Translations under genes and position numbers: made by a program
From: Yoonia sp. GPGPB17
GTDB taxonomy: Bacteria; Pseudomonadota; Alphaproteobacteria; Rhodobacterales; Rhodobacteraceae
Assembly: GCF_037892195.1 (NCBI RefSeq)
Contig: NZ_JATACI010000005.1
Coordinates: 56,859 to 120,858, forward strand
Length of the DNA stretch: 64,000 nucleotides
Direction: 5' to 3'
The notes under the pieces: generated by a model
Seen by the model: only the letters and a program-made list of their open reading frames with translations
Told to the model about the DNA's origin: nothing
The model's database searches: none
Shown here: positions 28,952 through 38,310 of the stretch, one piece after another
Position numbering within the stretch: the stretch's first letter is position 1
How the letters are laid out: each line of letters starts with the position of its first letter

Positions 28952-30321
28952 GCTTTTTCTAGACCTCTTGAGATTTCGTAGTCGGTGACCACGCGATTGA
29001 ACTCTTCGATTTCCCATTCGGCGGCGCGGGCGTAATGCATCACGACTTCGTCCCCGAACGCCTCGCGCAGCATCTCAGAAGCCAAGAGCGCCTCTCGTGC
29101 GTCGCGCAACGTGTGTGGAATGTGCTTTTTGTCGTCGTCCGCATAGGCGTCGCCAGCAAAAACCTCGGGCAGCCGCAGCTTCTCTTCGATGCCTTTCAGT
29201 CCGGCTGCCAGCATCGCAGCCTGGGCCAAGTAGGGGTTCATATCCGCGCCCGGAACTCTGCACTCGATGCGCACGGCTTTGCTGCCTTCGCCACATAGGC
29301 GGAAGGCGGCTGTGCGGTTGTCGATTGACCAGACCACTTGAGTCGGTGCGAAGGTCCCCTTGGCAAAGCGTTTGTAGCTGTTCACATAGGGTGCCATGAA
29401 ACTAGTGTAATCGGCCGCATAAGTCATCAGGCCAGCCACGTAGTGGTCCATTAGCTCGGACTTGCCATGAGGCCGGTCTGGGTCAAAAAAGGCGTTCGCG
29501 CCGCCCGACCAAAGCGATTGATGCACGTGGCTGGCGCTGCCGACCCGGTCCTTGTGCCATTTGGGCAAGAAGCTCGCCGCGACACCGTGTTGATGGGCGA
29601 TTTCCTTGACGCCATGCTTAGCCAGTGTGTGGTTGTCCGCACAGGCTAGGGCCTCCGCATACTTGAGGTTCAATTCTTCCTGGCCCGCCTCTGCCTCGCC
29701 CTTGGAGCCTTCGACCGGCAAGCCCATCTTGCGCAGATGGTTGCGGATCGGGCGCATCACATACTCTTCCTTGGTGGTCTGGAAGATGTGATAATCCTCG
29801 TTGTAATTCGAGATCGGTTTGAGAGAATAGCCATTCTGAGCGATCTCGTCGTGGGTGCCTTGGAACAGAAAGAACTCCAGTTCGGTGGCCATAACCGGCG
29901 TCAGTCCTAGGGCCTCGGCGCGGGCGATCTGCTTTTTCAGCATCTCGCGCGGGGAGTGCGGTACAGGTTCGTGCGTGTGGTGGTCCATTACGTCACATAG
30001 GCACATCGCGGTGCCTTCCAACCACGGTACGGGTCGAAGGGTCGACAAGTCGGGCTGCATCACATAGTCACCATAGCCGCCCTGCCAAGAGGTCGACGCA
30101 TAGCCATTGGGAGTCGCCATTTCGAGATCGGTTGCGAGCAAGTAGTTGCAGCAATGGGTCTCGCCATCTGCAATTTCTAGAAAAGCCTCTGCATGGAAGC
30201 GCTTGCCCATCAGGCGGCCCTGCATATCCACGATGCAAGTAAGCACCGTATCAATTTCACCAGAGCCGATCTTGGTTTTTAGGTCTTCGAATTCCACTAG
30301 GCTTACCCCCCAATTTTTCAA
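28948..30321 (-). CDS. Glutamine-synthetase-like gamma-glutamyl ligase
   Basis: A 457-residue member of the GS superfamily, intact. The ATP/metal region is present (MATELEFFLF with two glutamates, AEAGQEELNLKYAEAL, and the HQSLW and RIECRVPGADMNPYLA blocks). It belongs with the ligases that join glutamate to amines (GlnA-like, PuuA or gamma-glutamylethanolamide synthetase types) rather than with ammonia-assimilating GS. A GTG at 30297 with GGGGGG eight bases upstream is an alternative start. It sits between the TRAP genes and ALDH/ADH, suggesting that it activates the imported amine or amino alcohol in the cytoplasm. Confidence 0.8.
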   Translation of the reverse strand: MKNWGVSLVEFEDLKTKIGSGEIDTVLTCIVDMQGRLMGKRFHAEAFLEIADGETHCCNYLLATDLEMATPNGYASTSWQGGYGDYVMQPDLSTLRPVPWLEGTAMCLCDVMDHHTHEPVPHSPREMLKKQIARAEALGLTPVMATELEFFLFQGTHDEIAQNGYSLKPISNYNEDYHIFQTTKEEYVMRPIRNHLRKMGLPVEGSKGEAEAGQEELNLKYAEALACADNHTLAKHGVKEIAHQHGVAASFLPKWHKDRVGSASHVHQSLWSGGANAFFDPDRPHGKSELMDHYVAGLMTYAADYTSFMAPYVNSYKRFAKGTFAPTQVVWSIDNRTAAFRLCGEGSKAVRIECRVPGADMNPYLAQAAMLAAGLKGIEEKLRLPEVFAGDAYADDDKKHIPHTLRDAREALLASEMLREAFGDEVVMHYARAAEWEIEEFNRVVTDYEISRGLEKA

Positions 30322-30369
30322 AAGACGCGCGCTCCGATGATGATCGGAGCGCGCGCCAAGTATTTAGCT

Positions 30370-31404
30370 TTAGCCGTAGCGGTAAGGCCGTCCGGCCTTT
30401 GCCATGTCGGCGTTGTATTTGCGGAAGATATCTACGACCTTGGCCTGTGTTGGGCCCTCGGCTGCGATTTCGTCCCAGAAGGCCACTGCTGCATTCTCGA
30501 CCTGCGCCCATTCCTCATCCGGGATCGAGGTCAGTTCCATCTTGGTGCCGTTGACACGAAGGTTGGCTTCGCCGCCCCAGTACCACCACTGACGGTAGTA
30601 GTGCGACTGGTCGCAACACACGCGGAACAGAGTTTGCAGATCTTCCGGCAGCTCGTTCCAGCGATCCATATTGGCGAAGAAGGAGCCAGCCCATGCACCG
30701 GAGATATTGTTGGTTAGGAAGTAGTTTGTAACGTCTGCCCAGCCAACTGTGTAATCTTCAGTGATACCGGACCATGCGATGCCGTCCAGCTCGCCAGTTT
30801 GCATAGCAACTTCGATATCTTCCCAAGGCAGGGATACAGGAACCACGCCAAACTGGCTCAGAAAACGACCAGCGGTTGGGAAGGTAAAGACACGCTTGCC
30901 ATTCAGGTCCGCCAAGGAGCGGATCGGGTCCTTTGTCGCGAAGTGGCAGGGGTCCCAGGAACCCGCAGAGATGTGCTTGACACCAACAGCGCTATACTGT
31001 TCGTCCCAGATTTCATTCAAACCATATTGGTTGAAGAGCACGGGTACGTCGAGCGAATAGCGCGAGGCGAAGGGGAAATAGCCACCGAACACGGTCACAT
31101 CTGTAGGCGATGCCATCGAGTCATCGTCCGATTGCACCGCGTCAATGGTGCCACGCTGCATAGCTCGGAACAGTTCCCCTGTGGGAACTAGCTGATCGGC
31201 GTAAAACAGCTCGATCTGCATGCGGTCACCTGCAATCTTGTTGAACATCTCGATAGCAGGGTCGATCACATGGGCGGCGAGTGCCGGGCCCGCATAGGTT
31301 TGCATCCGCCATTGGATAGTGCTTTGTGCGATGGCTGGTGTTGCCAGCGGCGCAGCCGCCGCACCCATCGCGGCGGTGGTTAGAAACTTACGTCTTGATG
31401 TCAT
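30370..31404 (-). CDS. dctP: TRAP transporter substrate-binding protein (DctP type)
   Basis: The start at 31404 has GGAGG six bases upstream. The N-terminus MTSRRKFLTTAAMGAAAAPL carries a twin-arginine signal, cleaved near AIAQ, so the protein is exported folded. The mature 320 residues have the DctP fold blocks (YADQLVPTGELFRAMQRGTI, LNGKRVFTFPTAGRFLSQFG). It would capture a small organic solute in the periplasm for DctQM, encoded directly upstream. The substrate is not specified by sequence; the neighbours suggest an amine or amino-alcohol-related compound, although TRAP ligands are most often acids. Confidence 0.85.
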   Translation of the reverse strand: MTSRRKFLTTAAMGAAAAPLATPAIAQSTIQWRMQTYAGPALAAHVIDPAIEMFNKIAGDRMQIELFYADQLVPTGELFRAMQRGTIDAVQSDDDSMASPTDVTVFGGYFPFASRYSLDVPVLFNQYGLNEIWDEQYSAVGVKHISAGSWDPCHFATKDPIRSLADLNGKRVFTFPTAGRFLSQFGVVPVSLPWEDIEVAMQTGELDGIAWSGITEDYTVGWADVTNYFLTNNISGAWAGSFFANMDRWNELPEDLQTLFRVCCDQSHYYRQWWYWGGEANLRVNGTKMELTSIPDEEWAQVENAAVAFWDEIAAEGPTQAKVVDIFRKYNADMAKAGRPYRYG

Positions 31405-31467
31405 ATTGACCTCCAATTGTTGTGTGCCCTTTGGGGCGGGTGATTTGGTACCGTTTTGGTATTCTCG

Positions 31468-32787
31468 TTATTTTCCGTAGACATAGTTGGGCAGCCACAG
31501 CGCTAGTTCTGGGAAGACCATGATTATCGTAAGCGCCAAGACCATTACGCCGACGAAAGGTATGATTGAGCGGTAGATATCGCGCAGCGTGACCTCAGGC
31601 GGGGCCATAGCGCGCATCAGGAAGAGGTTATAACCGAAGGGCGGCGTCATATATGCGATCTGGGTAGTGATCGTATATAGCACCCCGTACCAGATGAGAT
31701 CGAACCCAAGTGCTCCGACCAGTGGCACATAAAGCGGCGCTACAATGACAAGCATCGCCGTGTCATCCAAGAATGTCCCCATCAAGATGAAGCTGAGCTG
31801 CATCAAGATGAGGATCATCCAGGGAGAAAGCCCAAGCTGATCGGTGAAGAGATTGTCGATTGCCGACACAGCACCCAGGCCGTCAAACACAGCCCCGAAG
31901 CCCAAAGCGGCCAGAATGATCCACATGAACATGCAAGAGATACCCAGTGTTTGCTTGGTGCAGGTGTGAAACACCGCCCAGGTCATGCGCCGCTTGAGGA
32001 TGGACGCTGCCAGCGCGGTCAGAGCGCCGATGGCCGAGCTTTCGACAAGCGAGGTCCAACCGTTGACAAAGGGTACCATCATCGCGGCAAAAATCGCCAG
32101 CGGCAACACGCCCGACCAGAGCAAGCGGCGCTTCTCCTGCGGCGTTACCTCCTCAAGATCGGTTGCGACAGGCCCTAGTGCCGGGTTCAGTCGGCACCGG
32201 ATCCAAATGTATGCAATGAACATCGCTGCCATCATCAGACCCGGGACGATCCCGGCGAGCCAAAGCTGCCCCACCGGTTGGCGTGCGATCATCGCATAAA
32301 GCACCAGCACCACCGATGGTGGCACAAGAATACCAAGGCTCGACCCCGCCTGGATCACACCTGTGACCATCAGCTTGTCATAGCCACGCCGTAATAGCTC
32401 GGGAAGCGCAATCGTCGCACCGATGGCCATGCCCGCTACGCTTAGCCCATTCATAGCGGAAACCAGTACCATGAGACCGATGGTTCCCATTGCCAGCCCA
32501 CCCGAGACGTTGCCGAACCACACATGAAACATTCGGTAGAGGTCGTCGGCCAGGCGGCTCTCGGACAATACGTAGCCCATGAAGATGAACATGGGCAGGG
32601 TCAGAAGCGGGTACCACTTCATCAGCTTCATTGCCGCGGAAAACGGGATATCCTGACCGCCGGTCCCCCACAGCGCCAGCGCTGCAATTGCGGCTATCGC
32701 ACCAATAGCTCCAAAGACCCGCTGTCCGGTGAACAGCATGAGCATCATGGACGCAAACATAAAAAGAGCGATGTATTCCTGGCTCAT
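31468..32787 (-). CDS. dctM: TRAP transporter large permease (DctM)
   Basis: A 439-residue protein with about 12 hydrophobic helices and conserved DctM segments (GMAIGATIALPELLRRGYDK, PPFGYNLFLMRAMAPPEVTL). It forms the ion-coupled translocation channel together with DctQ. Its ATG overlaps the DctQ stop by four bases, and DctP follows 64 bases downstream. Confidence 0.9.
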   Translation of the reverse strand: MSQEYIALFMFASMMLMLFTGQRVFGAIGAIAAIAALALWGTGGQDIPFSAAMKLMKWYPLLTLPMFIFMGYVLSESRLADDLYRMFHVWFGNVSGGLAMGTIGLMVLVSAMNGLSVAGMAIGATIALPELLRRGYDKLMVTGVIQAGSSLGILVPPSVVLVLYAMIARQPVGQLWLAGIVPGLMMAAMFIAYIWIRCRLNPALGPVATDLEEVTPQEKRRLLWSGVLPLAIFAAMMVPFVNGWTSLVESSAIGALTALAASILKRRMTWAVFHTCTKQTLGISCMFMWIILAALGFGAVFDGLGAVSAIDNLFTDQLGLSPWMILILMQLSFILMGTFLDDTAMLVIVAPLYVPLVGALGFDLIWYGVLYTITTQIAYMTPPFGYNLFLMRAMAPPEVTLRDIYRSIIPFVGVMVLALTIIMVFPELALWLPNYVYGK

Positions 32788-33365
32788 ATTTTTGGCTCCG
32801 GGAGGTCGTGACCCAAAGCGCGCGCCAGGTCTTTGATAAGTTCAGATACAGCCTGAAGTAGCATCAGGAAGAGGCCAGCGATCATGATCGCCTTGATTGG
32901 CCAAATATATGGGCGCCAGGCGGTTGAGGAGCGCTCCATGCGACCAATGTCTTCCGTGCCTGTCATCAGGCCAAGGAAATATTCGACCGGCGCGGTGCCC
33001 CAATAGCCGAGTGAATATGCGGTCGACCCCAATGCGCCGTAGAGCAGCACACCTATGTAGAAGATCAGAAAGAGTACCGTGATCACGTCGATGGCTGACT
33101 TGCGGCGCAGCGACCAAGCGCCATAGAAAAGGTCCATTCGCACATTGGACCCTACTAGGATCGAATAGGGACCGCCCAACATATAGTAGGCAACCATAGC
33201 AAATTGCGCCATCTCCAGCGTCCAGAGCGAGGGAACAAAAAAGGTCTTGGAGATTGAAGACCAAAGCAAAATCGCCATGAGCACAAAGACCCCGTACATC
33301 ACCACCAAACCAATGGCGTGATTCATGCGATCCACTGCGCGCGAATAACCGAGCAAAAATCTCAT
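32784..33365 (-). CDS. dctQ: TRAP transporter small permease (DctQ)
   Basis: A 193-residue protein with four membrane helices and the DctQ pattern LFYGAWSLRRKSAIDVITVL between helices 2 and 3. Its start overlaps the end of the amidohydrolase gene and its stop overlaps the DctM start. It completes the transporter with DctM and DctP. Confidence 0.85.
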   Translation of the reverse strand: MRFLLGYSRAVDRMNHAIGLVVMYGVFVLMAILLWSSISKTFFVPSLWTLEMAQFAMVAYYMLGGPYSILVGSNVRMDLFYGAWSLRRKSAIDVITVLFLIFYIGVLLYGALGSTAYSLGYWGTAPVEYFLGLMTGTEDIGRMERSSTAWRPYIWPIKAIMIAGLFLMLLQAVSELIKDLARALGHDLPEPKI

Positions 33366-34129
33366 GCTGCCCTCGTCTTATCCAAATGCGCAATAGCTTC
33401 ACGCAGCGTCGACGCTAAATGGCACCCCATATTCGCCGCCTGATCATCAGTTCTGATCAGGTCGTTGCGCACCTCGATCATGGTCGAATGAAGACGGTTG
33501 GAATCGGCATGTCGACATATGCTGTAGGTAACGCCATCTTCCTTGCCGTAAGGCGCATTCAAGGCGACGTTGTAACGGTCATTGATCCGCTCAACGCGAC
33601 ATGCCGCTTCGCTCAAAGTAGGATTTCCGTGATACAAAAATCCGATCTCAACCTCCCGGGGGCGGCCGTAGTAGACAGGTGTAAAAGAATGCAGCGTTAT
33701 TACAGCAACAGGGCTGTCGACACGCTCAACCTGATTTTCGATGAGCCCTTCAACTGCCGAATGAAACAAATCATGAATGAGGCGGCGACGGGTTTTACGC
33801 TCATGTTCCGTCAGTTGCTCATTGCCCGGAAAAGCAATTTCTTCGCTCTTTGCGGGAATACAGTCTTTTGCCGAAAAGGGGCGATTGCAGTCATAGAGAG
33901 AACGCGACGTGCCGCAGGAAACAAGTGGCGCGTCCAATTCTGTTGACAGACTCTGAGCCATTCTAAGTGCACCAATATCCCAGACAGCGTGGGATGATGG
34001 ATCAATCTTTCCAATGCCTGGAAAGTCGAAATCATCCGGGATGTAAGGTGAAGCATGCTCACAAATCAGAACGATCGGGGCTTGCCCGTTCGTACGTTGA
34101 AGCTGGATGGGTGTCCAAGGCCGTGACAT
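33362..34129 (-). CDS. N-formylglutamate amidohydrolase-family protein
   Basis: A 255-residue metal-dependent amidohydrolase. It has ICEHASPYIPDDF (metal and substrate residues) near residue 22, HAVWDIGALRMAQ, and TLHSFTPVYYGRPR. The family removes N-formyl groups from glutamate or cleaves related glutamyl compounds. As first gene of an operon that also encodes a gamma-glutamyl ligase, it could cleave the gamma-glutamyl amide at the end of the pathway and recycle glutamate; this role is inference. Two palindromes for the divergent RpiR regulator lie just upstream. Confidence 0.8.
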   Translation of the reverse strand: MSRPWTPIQLQRTNGQAPIVLICEHASPYIPDDFDFPGIGKIDPSSHAVWDIGALRMAQSLSTELDAPLVSCGTSRSLYDCNRPFSAKDCIPAKSEEIAFPGNEQLTEHERKTRRRLIHDLFHSAVEGLIENQVERVDSPVAVITLHSFTPVYYGRPREVEIGFLYHGNPTLSEAACRVERINDRYNVALNAPYGKEDGVTYSICRHADSNRLHSTMIEVRNDLIRTDDQAANMGCHLASTLREAIAHLDKTRAA

Positions 34130-34153
34130 GTTTGCCTTCAGAGTGATTCATGT

Positions 34154-34213
34154 TGTAGAACAATTTACATGAAGGCAAAATTCGGTCAACCGCATTCTGT
34201 ACTACTGGCTACA
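34154..34213. promoter_or_regulatory. Two TGTA-N8-TACA palindromes, probable RpiR operators
   Basis: TGTAGAACAATTTACA (34154-34169) and TGTACTACTGGCTACA (34198-34213) share the pattern TGTA, eight bases, TACA, with centres 44 bases (about four helical turns) apart. They lie between the amidohydrolase-TRAP operon and the divergent RpiR gene, the right place for a dimeric regulator to control both directions. Confidence 0.65.
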
Positions 34214-34256
34214 ATATGTGATAGTCTCGTAGCGATGATTACAAAGTGGGCAGGAT

Positions 34257-35102
34257 ATGCTGGTAAGAGACCTTCTCGAACAACATAAAGGCGACTTCAC
34301 AGCCGCCGAGCGCCGGGTCATTCCATTTTTGCGCGACCCAGCTCTATTGATTGAACTTCAATCAATTACGAAGTTGGCAAACGCGGCGGAAGTCTCTACC
34401 CCAACAATCATCCGCCTAGCGCGCAAGCTTGGATATGATGGGTACCCAGACCTGCACGGAGCTGTGCGGCTCGAACTAGCTGAACGCATTAAGCAGCCGC
34501 TTGCAAAGCTCAAGGCGCAGCCTGAGCACCCGAAGGACGATCATATTGTGAACCAATTCGCGCATGTTGTCGTCGAAAATGTTAATAACACAATCAATCA
34601 GATTGATTTCCCATTGTTCGATCAGGCGGCTGAACTGCTGGCGGAACCGTCTCGACGCGTTCAACTGATCGGTGGACGGATCACTTGGCCTATAGCGCAT
34701 TACTTCGCTAATCACCTGCATATTATCCGGCCAAACGTTACTCTTCTGAATCCGTCACAGAATGCTTGGCCGCAATCCGTTCTGGATATGGATGAAAGTT
34801 CGGTGCTCATCATTTTCGATATCCGCAGATATGAGAAAAAGATCGCACGATTGACCCGACTGGCCCAGAAACGGAAAGCCAAGATCATGTTGTTTACCGA
34901 TCAGTGGGGATCACCCATCGAGAATGACGCAGACATCTGTTTCCGCGCGCCCGTCCAAGCGCCTTCAAGCTGGGACTCCATGGTAGCGCTGAATTTTTTG
35001 GTTGAATCTATGGTCGCCCAAATACAGAGATCCGCTCCGGATCAAACCGGAAAGCGCATCGCTGAGATGGAGAGCTTGATTGGCGACTCAGGGATTTTTT
35101 GA
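34257..35102 (+). CDS. MurR/RpiR-family transcriptional regulator
   Basis: A 281-residue protein with the N-terminal RpiR helix-turn-helix (ITKLANAAEVSTPTIIRLARKLGYDGYPDL) and a C-terminal SIS domain (about residues 125-260). The SIS domain normally binds phosphosugars, but relatives regulate amine and amino-acid catabolism. It is divergent from the amidohydrolase/TRAP/gamma-glutamyl operon and is its likely controller. It ends 20 bases before the convergent bhcD-like gene. Confidence 0.85.
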   Translation: MLVRDLLEQHKGDFTAAERRVIPFLRDPALLIELQSITKLANAAEVSTPTIIRLARKLGYDGYPDLHGAVRLELAERIKQPLAKLKAQPEHPKDDHIVNQFAHVVVENVNNTINQIDFPLFDQAAELLAEPSRRVQLIGGRITWPIAHYFANHLHIIRPNVTLLNPSQNAWPQSVLDMDESSVLIIFDIRRYEKKIARLTRLAQKRKAKIMLFTDQWGSPIENDADICFRAPVQAPSSWDSMVALNFLVESMVAQIQRSAPDQTGKRIAEMESLIGDSGIF

Positions 35103-35122
35103 ATCGCCAAGATTGCTCTGGT

Positions 35123-36054
35123 TCAAAACGCTACCTCGGTTGCTAAGCCCTGCGCAACGGCCAGCTCGACGACACGCGAAGCTACGGCCAAATCCTGCAA
35201 CCCAACGCCGGTGCCGTCAAAGAGGGTAATCTCACTATCCGACCTGCGACCTGGGTGTTTACCGTTTATGACCTGCCCTATCTCGGTGATGTCCGTGGCT
35301 TCAACTATGCCTTGCGTGATGGCATGCTGCGCTTCGCCAATTGTCACGGACTGCGTGATTTCATCGGCAAATACACTAGAATTTCCGAACACTGCCGCAG
35401 CAACTTCTTGCTTTCCCTTGGTATCGGTGCCCATACACGCGATATGCGTTCCGGCTGAGACATGATTTGCCATGAGTGATGGTGCGAAGGAGGATGTGAT
35501 GGTGATAATCGCATCTGCCTTTTGCATGTCTTCAATTGCAACCGCTTCAAACTCGAGCCCCGCGTCGCTCGCGACCTTGGACAAGCGTTCCAGCTTTTCA
35601 GGGCTGCGGTTCCAACCGATCACTTTCTCGAAGTCGCGCTGCTCTAAGGCCGCCCGAAGCTGAAACACCGATTGATGCCCCGCGCCTACCATGCCTAGAA
35701 TTTTGGCGTCCTGACGCGCGAGATACTTGATCGAAACAGCAGATGCCGCGGCTGTTCGCAGCGCGGTCAGCAGATTGCCGCCCACAATGCCATGGAGTTT
35801 CCCAGTGTTTGGATCAAAAAGGCAAATGGAGGATTGGTGGTTGATTTCCTGCCGCCGTTCCATGTTGTGCGGCCAGTATCCTCCTGCCTTAACCCCTAGA
35901 ACATTGCTTAGGCACGATCAAATCCTCCCTTAAAACCATAAAGAGCATCTTCATGCCCGATGGCTTCGCGGATGACCGGAAAGTTATAGGCGACCCGCAT
36001 AGACATGCTGGCAAACACAGCTTCCACCGCGTCAAAGGCTAAAGCTCTGGTCAT
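35123..36054 (-). pseudogene. bhcD: Iminosuccinate reductase (BhcD-like, ornithine cyclodeaminase family), frameshifted
   Basis: From ATG 36054 the protein reads MTRALAFDAVEAVFASMSMR and then AYNFPVIREAIGHEDALYGF. The frame breaks at GCTTAGGC on the plus strand (35906-35913). Reading GCCGGC instead gives FDRAGNVLGVKAGGYWPHN and a 309-residue protein. The Rossmann motif GMVGAGHQSVFQLRAAL and the GTHIACMGTDTKGKQEV block fit iminosuccinate reductases of the beta-hydroxyaspartate cycle, which reduce iminosuccinate to aspartate with NADH. It follows bhcC after a terminator-like hairpin. Other OCD-family activities cannot be excluded. Confidence 0.75.
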
Positions 36055-36112
36055 GAGGCTAAGCAATCAGATTTTCGGGAACGATGAACATTTAGCAGAT
36101 CCTTGTAATAAA

Positions 36113-36135
36113 GCGGGGCGGCACTGCCACCCCGC
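36113..36135 (-). terminator. Terminator-like hairpin between bhcC and bhcD
   Basis: On the minus strand GCGGGGTGGCAGTGCCGCCCCGC folds into a strong stem (one mismatched pair in the arm) and is followed by TTTATTA. It starts 39 bases after the bhcC stop. It should reduce or stop transcription into the bhcD-like gene, which may therefore be expressed at a lower level or from its own promoter. Confidence 0.65.
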
Positions 36136-36173
36136 AAGTTAGTCCGGTTACGATCTGGGAGGAGGATCCGGAC

Positions 36174-37344
36174 TTAGTACGCTTTGCCGCGCGCGGAGAC
36201 CGGCCAAACGCATTCGACCTTGCCGCCGCGCACGCCGACATACCAGTCATGTACGTTGGCGGTCGGGTCGCAGTGTCCCGGCACCAGCTTAAGCCTTTCG
36301 TTGACTTTCAGAACACCATCTGGATCAGCGATCACCCCATGCTCGTCGGAGCATTTGATGTATTCGACATCCTTCCGGCCATATATGAACGGCAGACCGC
36401 TATCGACGGATTGCACTTTCAGACCCGCGTCACAGATCGCCTTGTCGGCTTTGGCGTGGCTCATCACCGTAGTCAGCAAGAAGAAGGCGTTCTGCCATTC
36501 GCCCTGGTCGATCCGTTTGCCGTCTTTGTCTTGGATACGACCATAGTCAGCGTCCATGAACGCATATGACCCGCATTGCAGTTCATTGTAGACACCCGAG
36601 TTACTCTCGAAATAGTAAGAGCCGGTGCCGCCACCGGAAACCAATTCAGGGTCGAGGCCAACGGATTTCAGGCCTAAGCAACTGCATCTTCGACCATGCC
36701 AATAGCGATATCCAATTTGGCCTTGCGGTCCTCAAAGCTGTCCATGTGTTGCATTGCGCCCTGATAGGCTTGGATGCCAGCAAACTTTAGGCCGTCCGCC
36801 GCGTCAATGGCACGTGCAATGGCGACAACATCCTGGGTGGTCGTCACGCCGCAGCGGCCTGCCCCACAGTCGATCTCGACAAAACACTCTAAAGCGGTAC
36901 CATGCTTTTGCGCCGCGGCCGATAGATCTGCCACGTTTTCAAGGTCGTCCACGCAGACGATCGTGCGCGCACCGAACTTGGGCAGTTGCGCCAAGCGGTT
37001 TAGCTTTCCAGGGTCGCGTACCTGGTTGGAAACCAGAACGTCTTTGATCCCCGCGCGGGCGAAAACCTCTGCCTCAGAGACTTTCTGGCAGCACACACCA
37101 ATCGCACCGCCAAGTTCTTGCTGCAGCTTAAGCACATCCACCGATTTGTGCATCTTGCCGTGTGCGCGGTGGCGCATGCCATGGGCCTTGGCATAGTCGC
37201 CCATCTTCTTGACATTTGCTTCCAGCGCGTCCAAATCCAGCACAAGGGCTGGCGTCTGAATATCTGCCTCGTCCATTCCGGGTAGGGCTTAGGCACATCA
37301 TAGCCGACTTCGAGGCCTTCGAGGTGTGAGTGATCAAGCATCAT
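36174..37344 (-). pseudogene. bhcC: beta-Hydroxyaspartate aldolase (BhcC, D-threonine-aldolase family), two frameshifts
   Basis: The start is ATG 37344, overlapping the bhcB stop (TAATG). Two breaks occur: at 37287-37294 (restored reading YDVPALPGMDEADIQTP) and at 36672-36679 (restored AVAGLKSVGLDPELVSGGG). Both are GCYTARGC octamers and both disappear if read as GCCGGC. The repaired protein has 388 residues, about the length I recall for Paracoccus BhcC. It shows the alanine-racemase-like PLP barrel with HGKMHKSVDV (PLP lysine region), the GSYAFMDADY block and the C-terminal metal-binding PGHCDPTANVHDW. It would condense glycine with glyoxylate to beta-hydroxyaspartate. Confidence 0.8.
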
Positions 37345-38300
37345 TAAACTCCTTTGGTCCAAGGCAGCTTGTCTAGATCGACATTGCCACCAGTTATGAT
37401 TATCCCGACGCGCTTGCCCGCGAACCGTTCCTTGTTTTTCAGAAGTGTTGCCAAAGGCACGGCACTAGACGGCTCCATCACCACGCGCAAATGCTTCCAT
37501 GTCAGCTTCATAGCTTCGATGATTTCCTCTTCCGAGGCGGTCAGAATGTCGCTCACATATTTGGAAACGAAATGCCAAGTGCGTTCCTTCAAAGGCACCA
37601 GCAGTCCGTCGGCGATGGTCTTTGGAGCATCGTCAGCAATGATGTGCCCCTCTTTGAAACTGCGATACGCGTCATCAGCTTGTTCAGGCTCTGCTGCGAT
37701 GATCTGCGTTTCCGGCGCAAGCGTCGAGAGCGTCAGGCAGGTACCAGAGACCATCCCGCCGCCGCCAATCGGTGCCATCACGACATCCAGACCGTCCGTC
37801 TGCTCCATGAACTCCTTGGAACAGGTGCCCTGACCAGCAATCACGCGCGGATCGTTGTAAGGATGCACGAAATCACCGCCTGTCGCGGCTTGGATCTCTG
37901 CGAACGTTGCCTCGCGAGACGTTGTCGATGGCTCACATTCCGTGATCACCCCGCCATAACGCCGGACAGTATCCTTTTTCGCCTGTGGCGCCGTCTTTGG
38001 CATAACCACATTGCAGGGAATGCCTCGCTTCATCGCTGCATATGACAGGCACGACGCGTGGTTTCCGGATGAATGGGTCGCGACACCTTTGACCGCTTGT
38101 GCTTCATCCAGGCCAAAGACCGCATTGCAGGCACCGCGAACCTTGAACGCGCCGGGCTCCTGCATGTTTTCGCATTTGAATAGCAGGTTGCAACCGGTCA
38201 AATCGTTCAGATAATCCGATGTGCGCACAGGCGTGCGACGAATAATCGGTTTGATCCGTTCATGCGCGGCAAGCATATCTTCATAGGTTGGGATATTCAT
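37344..38300 (-). CDS. bhcB: beta-Hydroxyaspartate dehydratase (BhcB, threonine/serine dehydratase family)
   Basis: From the ATG at 38300 (MNIPTYEDMLAAHERI), with AAGGAA upstream, the protein has 318 residues and is intact. The PLP lysine lies in EPGAFKVRGACNA, the substrate loop is HSSGNHASCL and the phosphate-binding glycines are GGGGM (residues 178-182). Several stretches match BhcB of the beta-hydroxyaspartate cycle as I remember it, which removes water from beta-hydroxyaspartate to give iminosuccinate. The gene starts 10 bases after the DadA-like gene and overlaps bhcC. The frame open to 38429 is not needed. A serine racemase/dehydratase role is the main alternative. Confidence 0.8.
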   Translation of the reverse strand: MNIPTYEDMLAAHERIKPIIRRTPVRTSDYLNDLTGCNLLFKCENMQEPGAFKVRGACNAVFGLDEAQAVKGVATHSSGNHASCLSYAAMKRGIPCNVVMPKTAPQAKKDTVRRYGGVITECEPSTTSREATFAEIQAATGGDFVHPYNDPRVIAGQGTCSKEFMEQTDGLDVVMAPIGGGGMVSGTCLTLSTLAPETQIIAAEPEQADDAYRSFKEGHIIADDAPKTIADGLLVPLKERTWHFVSKYVSDILTASEEEIIEAMKLTWKHLRVVMEPSSAVPLATLLKNKERFAGKRVGIIITGGNVDLDKLPWTKGV

Positions 38301-38310
38301 TGGCAATTCC

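Noticed and set aside
36287..37133. Two further GCTTAAGC octamers inside bhcC (36287-36294 and 37126-37133)
   Set aside because: Both are read in frame as Leu-Lys within well-conserved stretches, so they are ordinary codons and not lesions. They show that the octamer can also occur by chance here.
37344..38300. Biosynthetic threonine deaminase (IlvA)
   Set aside because: The protein lacks the C-terminal regulatory domain and is embedded with BhcC and a BhcD-like gene; its motifs fit the BhcB/serine-racemase-like group better.
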